Shown here in pieces: positions 1 to 4,309 of a DNA stretch of 6,888 nucleotides. How positions within the stretch are numbered: the first letter of the stretch is position 1; each line of letters begins with the position of its first letter. Location: assembly GCA_018645535.1 (NCBI GenBank), contig JABGWN010000005.1, positions 1 through 6,888 on the forward strand. Reading direction: 5' to 3'. The notes under the pieces are model-generated. The model was given only the letters and a program-made list of their open reading frames with translations. It had not been told where the DNA came from and did not search any database. The position numbers and the translations under genes were made by a program. Source of the stretch: Methanobacteriota archaeon. Its GTDB lineage: Archaea; Thermoplasmatota; Poseidoniia; Poseidoniales; Poseidoniaceae.

Positions 1-1
1 A

Positions 2-184
2 CTTGTTTGGGGAAGAGATCGTGAGGATGCAATACGTCGAATGAGAACAGCTCTCGATGAAACTGTAATCACAGGTGTTGAGCATCTTATCCCACTTCAC
101 CGAAGAATAATGGATGAAACTGATTTTATCAACGGCGATATCACAATCCAATACATTGAGATGCATCAAGAACTCTTAGGTTGA
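2..184 (+). CDS. accC: Biotin carboxylase subunit of an acyl-CoA carboxylase, C-terminal end only
   Basis: This is the last 60 codons of a gene that begins before the window; the frame is open from base 2 to the TGA at 182-184. The peptide starts LVWGRDREDAIRRMRTALDE and continues through TVITGVEHLIPLHRRIMDETD to QYIEMHQELLG. This matches the C-terminal domain of biotin carboxylases: a gly-arg-aspartate turn, the AIxRMxxAL helix, then the I-x-G-V/I-K-T-like strand and the 'I..F..G...I.Y.E' end (E. coli AccC ends in a very similar order). The enzyme uses ATP and bicarbonate to carboxylate biotin on a carrier protein, feeding an acetyl-/propionyl-CoA or pyruvate carboxylase. The ATP-grasp and catalytic regions lie outside the window, so which carboxylase it serves cannot be decided. 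The protein ends shortly after this domain, so it is a separate subunit and not fused to a biotin carrier domain at the C-terminus. Confidence 0.86.
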   Translation, partial: LVWGRDREDAIRRMRTALDETVITGVEHLIPLHRRIMDETDFINGDITIQYIEMHQELLG

Positions 185-188
185 GGTG
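183..188 (+). promoter_or_regulatory. Ribosome binding site of the PfkB kinase, overlapping the upstream stop codon
   Basis: GAGGTG lies six bases before the ATG at 195 and shares its first two bases with the TGA stop of the biotin carboxylase. It supports ATG 195 over the in-frame GTG at 186, which falls inside the motif itself. The arrangement implies translation coupling between the two genes. Confidence 0.6.
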
Positions 189-194
189 GATTGT

Positions 195-1133
195 ATGGAT
201 GTTCTTATTGTTGGAAGTTTGGCCTATGATAGCATAGTATCACCTCTTGGTGCCGTGGAAAATGCACTCGGAGGATCTGCAACATATGCGGGTTTATCCT
301 GTGCCTTTCATCGTAATCGACTGGGTCTTGAATCCGTAGGACTCGTTGGAGTCGTTGGATCTGATTTCCGCAAACAAGATCGGGCTATTTTTGAAAACGC
401 TCAACTCGATACGCAGGGAATCGAAACTGTCGAAGGAGAAACTTTTCGCTGGGTTGGGTCATATGAAGGGTCAATGGCTCAAGCAATAACGCACGAAACC
501 CATTTGAACGTGTTTGAACACTTTGAACCAAAGGTTCCAGATAACGGCCGTGAACCAACAGTTACGTTTTGTGCGAATTTACACCCTGCAATTCAACTCT
601 CAGTACTTGATCAATCCAAACCGGTCCGATTTTCTATTCTTGATTCGATGAATCTGTGGATTGACATCGCTCATGATACCTTACTTGAAGCGATGAAGCG
701 AGTAGATATCGTCGTCATTAACGACGGAGAGGCTTCGATGCTTGCAGGACAAGAGAACGTTATAGCAGCAGCAAAAGCAGTTCAAAAGATGGCTTCAATT
801 CCAACTCTTATCGTTAAGAGAGGGGAGCATGGCGTAATTGCTCTTCACGGAAATGAAACCATTGCAATGCCATCTTATCCATGTTCAGAAGTCATGGATC
901 CAACTGGCTGTGGGGATACATTTGCAGGCGCCCTTGCCGCTTGCTTGGCCTCAGGTAGGGGAGAGATGACAGTTGAAGAACTTCGAAATGCCTTGACTCA
1001 TGCTACAGTAACTGCAAGTTTTACTCTCGAAGATTTTGGTACCACAATTCTTGAAAAGATTTCCCAAGAAGCGTATGAGAAACGATACAATTCGTTTTGT
1101 GATATCTCAGGAATTTCAGTCGAATCGTCGTAA
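195..1133 (+). CDS. PfkB/ribokinase-family sugar or nucleoside kinase
   Basis: A 312-residue cytoplasmic kinase of normal length for the PfkB family, which transfers the ATP gamma-phosphate to a hydroxyl of a sugar or nucleoside. The N-terminus reads MDVLIVGSLAYDS, followed by the substrate-site ALGGSATYAG (about residues 24-33) and VGLVGVVGSDF. The NDGE motif (about 176-179, the family NxxE magnesium motif) and VKRGEHG (about 207-213) follow. The family signature near the C-terminus is DPTGCGDTFAGA (about 235-246); its Asp241 is the expected catalytic base, with Cys replacing the usual Ala of GAGD. The central block FRWVGSYEG...THLNVFEHFEPKVP resembles a bacterial/archaeal subgroup usually annotated only as sugar kinase, so the substrate is unknown. 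I chose ATG 195 because of the ribosome binding site at 183-188; GTG 186 would add three residues. It is probably the second gene of an operon with the biotin carboxylase. The last 18 bases overlap the end of the opposing gene. Confidence 0.9.
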   Translation: MDVLIVGSLAYDSIVSPLGAVENALGGSATYAGLSCAFHRNRLGLESVGLVGVVGSDFRKQDRAIFENAQLDTQGIETVEGETFRWVGSYEGSMAQAITHETHLNVFEHFEPKVPDNGREPTVTFCANLHPAIQLSVLDQSKPVRFSILDSMNLWIDIAHDTLLEAMKRVDIVVINDGEASMLAGQENVIAAAKAVQKMASIPTLIVKRGEHGVIALHGNETIAMPSYPCSEVMDPTGCGDTFAGALAACLASGRGEMTVEELRNALTHATVTASFTLEDFGTTILEKISQEAYEKRYNSFCDISGISVESS

Positions 1134-2543
1134 TCCATGACGTCCAGATTGCTGGATTGGGGCAATTTCCTGTGATTCAGTTAGCGAACTAAACGAGTCA
1201 GGGACTTCCTGTGTGTCATCTCTTTCAGAAACATGTCCATGCATTATTTCAATGAGTTCTTCATCGACACCCTCGTTACTCAGGTTGGTAATTTTTTCTC
1301 GGACTTTTCGTATGGATGAAATTCCTCGAGATACGATTGATGTTTTCGCCCTTTTGGCCTTTACTATTTTGTTCTCAGCCCTGTTTGAACGTACATGGAT
1401 GCGTTGTAGAGGATTATTACCACTATTACGACGAAGAACTCCTGAATTCAAGGCAGGCTGTGGTCGAGCCTTTGTTTGTTCATGAGGTGTTGTCGCTTGC
1501 TCGACAAGTGATGGGCGCTCTTCAGTTTCCTCAAGGTGGAAGTGATCTAGATTTTGATCTGGTGAGGTAAACATCCCAGAGTTATGCGGAATGTGTGCTC
1601 CCTCTGGGCCGACAAAACTTTCCAGGTTATTGTGAGGAAGAGGAGTTGAGCTTAACGGTTGACGAGTGATTGGCAAATCATTCGCTTGGTGCATTCGATG
1701 AGAAGAACTTCCTTGATATGTTCGCACTTCGGGTGGTAGCGGAGCATCTCCAGTAAATACGGCATCATGATGGCCTAATGGGCGACGATGTTGGTGGATA
1801 TCATGCCCTTCATACCCCCTTCTCGTGGAGATGTGTTCTCGCCCACGTGCAATGATACCATGCTCGCTTAACGGAAGCTGATTCATTTGATCTTTAGCCC
1901 ACCGAGGAATAGTTCCTTCATCGATTTCAAATCCATCACTGGAAGGTTTATCAGTTCCTAAAAACGAGGAAATACTTGCAGATGGGACCAAATCTACTGG
2001 GGGGGATGGTAACTCATTATACGCTTCTTGAGCTGCTTCACGTGGATAATCAGTATCTTGATTCATCATTTCTGTACCGATTTTGGCCTGTTCAAGCGTC
2101 ATTCCATCATTCATTCTTCCAATCAACATTGAGAGTTCGAGTAACTTCGAATCGTTTCCATAAATGACATGGCAATCGCCCAGTAGCATATCTAGTGTAA
2201 GAGTAGGACGCTTTGTAAGACCCCAACTCGAAATCAGAACCACACCGGCTAGGAATGCGAACACTCGAAGGTCAGCGGGAGTGATGATACGCCAAGAGGC
2301 GTACAATGCACAAACACCAATGAATGCAATCCATGCAGGGACAAGCGTGGTGTTGTGATGCTGCATTCGAGCGACAGAATCATATCGAAACTCGAGGCAA
2401 TTTCCGTTTTTGAACTCAAAGGCTACTCGAGAATTGGTAAGGCTTGCTCTCGCCCTCCCTCCTTCTCCCACCAAGCGTAGACCGTGGAGTGATACCCTCT
2501 CCCCATTCTCCGCAAGGCGTTCGTTGCGCCCGTTGGTCTGCAT
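1116..2543 (-). CDS. Hypothetical membrane protein: two-helix hairpin in a possible split PH-like domain, long disordered tail
   Basis: A 475-residue protein I do not recognise by name. Residues about 30-60 look like beta strands (ASLTNSRVAFEF, CLEFRYDSVARMQ). Two hydrophobic segments follow with only a few residues between them (about 66-87, VPAWIAFIGVCALYASW; about 91-109, RVFAFLAGVVLISSWGL). More strand-like sequence and a helix come next (RPTLTLDM, CHVIYGN, LLELSMLIGRMNDG, to about 147). Strands, membrane hairpin, strands and helix is the order expected of a membrane-anchored PH-like (bPH-type) domain interrupted by the hairpin; this is inference. Residues about 160-475 are low in hydrophobics, rich in Pro, His, Gln, Ser and charge, and probably disordered. 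They include a His cluster (HDIHQHRRPLGHHD, about 247-260), a basic stretch (about 371-418) and an acidic end. There is no signal peptide. ATG 2543 is the first start codon in the frame, which stays open upstream without ATG, GTG or TTG; no clear ribosome binding site is seen beyond GGGATGGG directly before it. It is the last gene of the minus-strand cluster. Confidence 0.75.
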   Translation of the reverse strand: MQTNGRNERLAENGERVSLHGLRLVGEGGRARASLTNSRVAFEFKNGNCLEFRYDSVARMQHHNTTLVPAWIAFIGVCALYASWRIITPADLRVFAFLAGVVLISSWGLTKRPTLTLDMLLGDCHVIYGNDSKLLELSMLIGRMNDGMTLEQAKIGTEMMNQDTDYPREAAQEAYNELPSPPVDLVPSASISSFLGTDKPSSDGFEIDEGTIPRWAKDQMNQLPLSEHGIIARGREHISTRRGYEGHDIHQHRRPLGHHDAVFTGDAPLPPEVRTYQGSSSHRMHQANDLPITRQPLSSTPLPHNNLESFVGPEGAHIPHNSGMFTSPDQNLDHFHLEETEERPSLVEQATTPHEQTKARPQPALNSGVLRRNSGNNPLQRIHVRSNRAENKIVKAKRAKTSIVSRGISSIRKVREKITNLSNEGVDEELIEIMHGHVSERDDTQEVPDSFSSLTESQEIAPIQQSGRHGLRRFD

Positions 2544-2634
2544 CCCATCCCGCAGTAGAACAAGCCCATTATCAATGCATCCCCAAAGTACGAGATTAAG
2601 ATGGTCGTTCGATGAGGAGAATTTTCTTGCCGAA
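2544..2634 (-). other. Short gap between the EF-Tu-like gene and the membrane-protein gene
   Basis: Ninety-one bases between same-strand genes, longer than the 35-base gap upstream in the cluster. I see no convincing TATA box, terminator hairpin or small gene. The membrane-protein reading frame stays open through it but contains no usual start codon. It could hold a weak internal promoter. Confidence 0.35.
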
Positions 2635-3657
2635 TTATTCTTGTTTGATTAGATTTGCATCGCCCATAATTCTTGGTTTAGAATCGAGTTGAGCAATCAA
2701 TACAGATGGAGGATTTTCGATTCGTTGTAAGAGAGGTGTTTCCCAGCGAACGGTTCCAACGCCTCCGTCTATGGTTTCGACTCGTCCCACAACAAACTGC
2801 AGATCAATCGAAGCGTGAAGAACATCTCCTACTGTCAACTTTCGCTTTTGGAAGGGGGATATGTTGAGGCTCATTTGGGACAATGAGTGTGATTCCAGAG
2901 CAAGAGGCCTGTGTATATCCTTTCTCTTATCTTCAAGTTCTGGTAGTACAATTAGGCAGGTTCCGCTCAGCGATTCTTCCTTAGCGTTACGAAGTGCGAT
3001 ACCTACTCTGTCTCCAGCTCCTGCCGTAGGAACATCATCATCCATTACTTGGAGTGATTTGACAGAACCAGTTCCTCCAGATGGAAGCATTGTAATCTCA
3101 TCATGAACCGAAACGCTTCCAGATTGGACGTATCCAATTGCAACAAGACCAATTCCTTTCACATTGAAATGTTGATCGATTGGAACAACGAGAGGTTGTT
3201 GTTCAACCATTTGCAGTTCCTCTGCCATCGAATCCATAATCGCATATAGAGCCGTTCTCAATCCTATTCCATCATCCTTTTCGAAGGTCCAATCAGTTAA
3301 TCCTGCTTGCTTGAAGAGGGTTTTGACCATGTCTTCGTCAACCCATTCGCCTTGAGGTGGGCGGATAACAGCAATTCCTTGTTTGATATTCGCACTTGCA
3401 AAAGCGACGAGTGCTTCGCCAAGAGTTGCATCAATTGCAGTGATCTCAACTAGACCAGCACGCGCAGCAGATAGAGCATTGAGCAAGGGCCGCAAACGCT
3501 CTGGATACTTTGCAGGACGAATCAAAGAGAGAATTTGCGCTTCCCCGTTGACCATATCTTTGTTCACATAGGTGTGGACGTCTCTTTGGTCGGTTGGTTT
3601 TGCAATACTTCGTGCAAGGTCATCACTTCCAACCATGGCGATGTTAAGAACTGGCAT
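2635..3657 (-). CDS. EF-Tu/SelB-like translation factor paralog with a degenerate GTPase domain
   Basis: A 340-residue protein with the layout of a SelB/EF-Tu-like factor. Residues about 1-145 sit where the G domain belongs and keep its strand-helix rhythm (LNIAMVGSDDLARSIAK; AGLVEITAIDATLGEALVAF; IKQGIAVIRPP), but the nucleotide motifs are lost. There is no GxxxxGK[ST] P-loop, no DxxG in the second-strand region (which reads LSLIRPAKYPE) and no NKxD. Residues about 156-237 match the EF-Tu domain 2 barrel well: VVPIDQHFNVKGIGLVAIGY, then QSGSVSVHDEI, then a Val-Lys-Ser-Leu-Gln strand and AGAGDRVGIALRNAKEE. Residues about 245-340 would form a third barrel. Archaea are known to carry such SelB-related paralogs lacking GTP-binding motifs; their role is not established, and this one is unlikely to hydrolyse GTP. 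It lies 35 bases downstream of the thioesterase on the same strand, consistent with an operon. ATG 3657 gives the MPVLNIAMVG start expected of a G-domain first strand. Confidence 0.85.
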   Translation of the reverse strand: MPVLNIAMVGSDDLARSIAKPTDQRDVHTYVNKDMVNGEAQILSLIRPAKYPERLRPLLNALSAARAGLVEITAIDATLGEALVAFASANIKQGIAVIRPPQGEWVDEDMVKTLFKQAGLTDWTFEKDDGIGLRTALYAIMDSMAEELQMVEQQPLVVPIDQHFNVKGIGLVAIGYVQSGSVSVHDEITMLPSGGTGSVKSLQVMDDDVPTAGAGDRVGIALRNAKEESLSGTCLIVLPELEDKRKDIHRPLALESHSLSQMSLNISPFQKRKLTVGDVLHASIDLQFVVGRVETIDGGVGTVRWETPLLQRIENPPSVLIAQLDSKPRIMGDANLIKQE

Positions 3658-3692
3658 GTGTCAATCCACAAGCCATTCTTTCATCAATGCTC

Positions 3693-4157
3693 TCATTCAG
3701 AATTACGCTTTGAGAGCATGTTTTCCCGAATTTCTTCGGCTTTCTTCCACTCATTATGGTCCTCTTCTGATTCAGGAACAAGTTGTGGAATTGGAATAGG
3801 TCTCATCATCGAATCGATAGCAACCATGAAGAAATAGCCTTCACAAATAACTCGAGTTTCCCAATCAGATTTTGTCATAGCACATGCTGTGACTTTGACA
3901 CCCGCTGTGTGCGTACTCGTGAAAACAACACGTCCTGTAACCTCGATCAAGTCGCCTTGCCTTGCAGGGGCTTTGAAGGTCAATGTGTCGATTGAAATTG
4001 TAACAAATTCTCTGTGAGCAAATTTGGAACATGCAATACCAGCAGCCTTGTCCATGACAGAAAGTAAGCGTCCACCAAAGAGCGTATTGTATGAGTTTGT
4101 GTCCTGGGGAAATACTTCTTCAATCAACATCACTGGCTCGGTTGAGAATGGCTTCAT
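3693..4157 (-). CDS. Acyl-CoA thioesterase, hotdog fold, YciA/BACH type
   Basis: A 154-residue cytoplasmic hotdog-fold enzyme that would hydrolyse acyl-CoA thioesters to free acid and CoA. The family core is clear: DTNSYNTLFGGRLLSVMDKA at residues 19-38 aligns with the 'DTNANGDIFGGWLMSQMD' region of E. coli YciA and places the expected catalytic Asp at residue 36, with Asn21 in the conserved DTN. The next strands, FVTISIDTLTFKAPARQGDL (about 51-70) and VTGRVVFTSTHTAGVKVTACA, follow the same order as YciA. FFMVAID (about 109-115) is the last core strand. Residues about 128-154 form a charged helical tail beyond the usual end. The length fits a single hotdog subunit; family members work as oligomers, usually hexamers. 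Acyl chain preference cannot be read from the sequence. It is the first gene of the minus-strand cluster. A GGAGAGGAG motif 12 bases before ATG 4157 is rather distant for a ribosome binding site, but no better in-frame start is nearby. Confidence 0.9.
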   Translation of the reverse strand: MKPFSTEPVMLIEEVFPQDTNSYNTLFGGRLLSVMDKAAGIACSKFAHREFVTISIDTLTFKAPARQGDLIEVTGRVVFTSTHTAGVKVTACAMTKSDWETRVICEGYFFMVAIDSMMRPIPIPQLVPESEEDHNEWKKAEEIRENMLSKRNSE

Positions 4158-4169
4158 GATATGCCCAGT

Positions 4170-4178
4170 CTCCTCTCC
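4170..4178 (-). promoter_or_regulatory. Possible ribosome binding site of the thioesterase
   Basis: GGAGAGGAG on the minus strand, 12 bases before ATG 4157. The match to the anti-Shine-Dalgarno sequence is strong but the spacing is longer than usual. Confidence 0.4.
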
Positions 4179-4299
4179 AATATGAATACATGGAGTCAGA
4201 AAGTGGATAATTTACTATTTATCTGGCGAATATCATATTTCAAAGCGATGTAGTCAGTTAAGCGACGAAGTTTTAGAGCAGAGTCGGTACGGAACACAT

Positions 4300-4305
4300 A
4301 GGTGA
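4300..4305 (+). promoter_or_regulatory. Ribosome binding site of the surface protein
   Basis: AGGTGA with a four-base spacer before ATG 4310. It fixes the start of the secreted protein, which then opens directly with a signal peptide. Confidence 0.55.
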
Positions 4306-4309
4306 AACC

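Larger units (their letters stand above)
4158..4309. promoter_or_regulatory. Divergent intergenic region with probable promoters for both flanking genes
   Basis: These 152 bases lie between two genes that point away from each other, so both promoters should be here. The AT-rich core at about 4206-4241 holds TATA-like stretches usable on either strand: ATTTACTATTTAT (4210-4222) and CGAATATCATATTT (4227-4240). On the minus strand, AAATAGTAAATTAT is placed about 50-65 bases before the thioesterase start. Transcription starts cannot be fixed from sequence alone, and no operator-like inverted repeat stood out. Confidence 0.45.

Noticed and set aside
186..194. GTG at 186 as start of the kinase
   Set aside because: It sits inside the GAGGTG ribosome binding motif, which is properly spaced for the in-frame ATG at 195.
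1213..1570. Plus-strand open frames of 84-90 codons
   Set aside because: They lie opposite the 475-residue minus-strand gene, have no recognisable domain and no good ribosome binding site; they are shadows of that gene.
1976..2652. Three plus-strand open frames of 63-80 codons
   Set aside because: They are antisense to the 5' half of the membrane-protein gene and the gap before it, with arginine/serine-rich or random-looking composition and no family match.
3658..3692. A separate promoter for the EF-Tu-like gene
   Set aside because: The 35-base gap is too short and has no TATA-like stretch; co-transcription with the thioesterase is simpler.
2861..3995. Plus-strand open frames of 62-100 codons opposite the EF-Tu-like and thioesterase genes
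   Set aside because: The minus-strand proteins here have clear family motifs, so the overlapping plus-strand frames are not credible genes.
4158..4309. A small gene, tRNA or riboswitch in the divergent intergenic region
   Set aside because: No cloverleaf, no stable hairpin series and no open frame with a ribosome binding site was seen; promoter use explains the AT-rich core.
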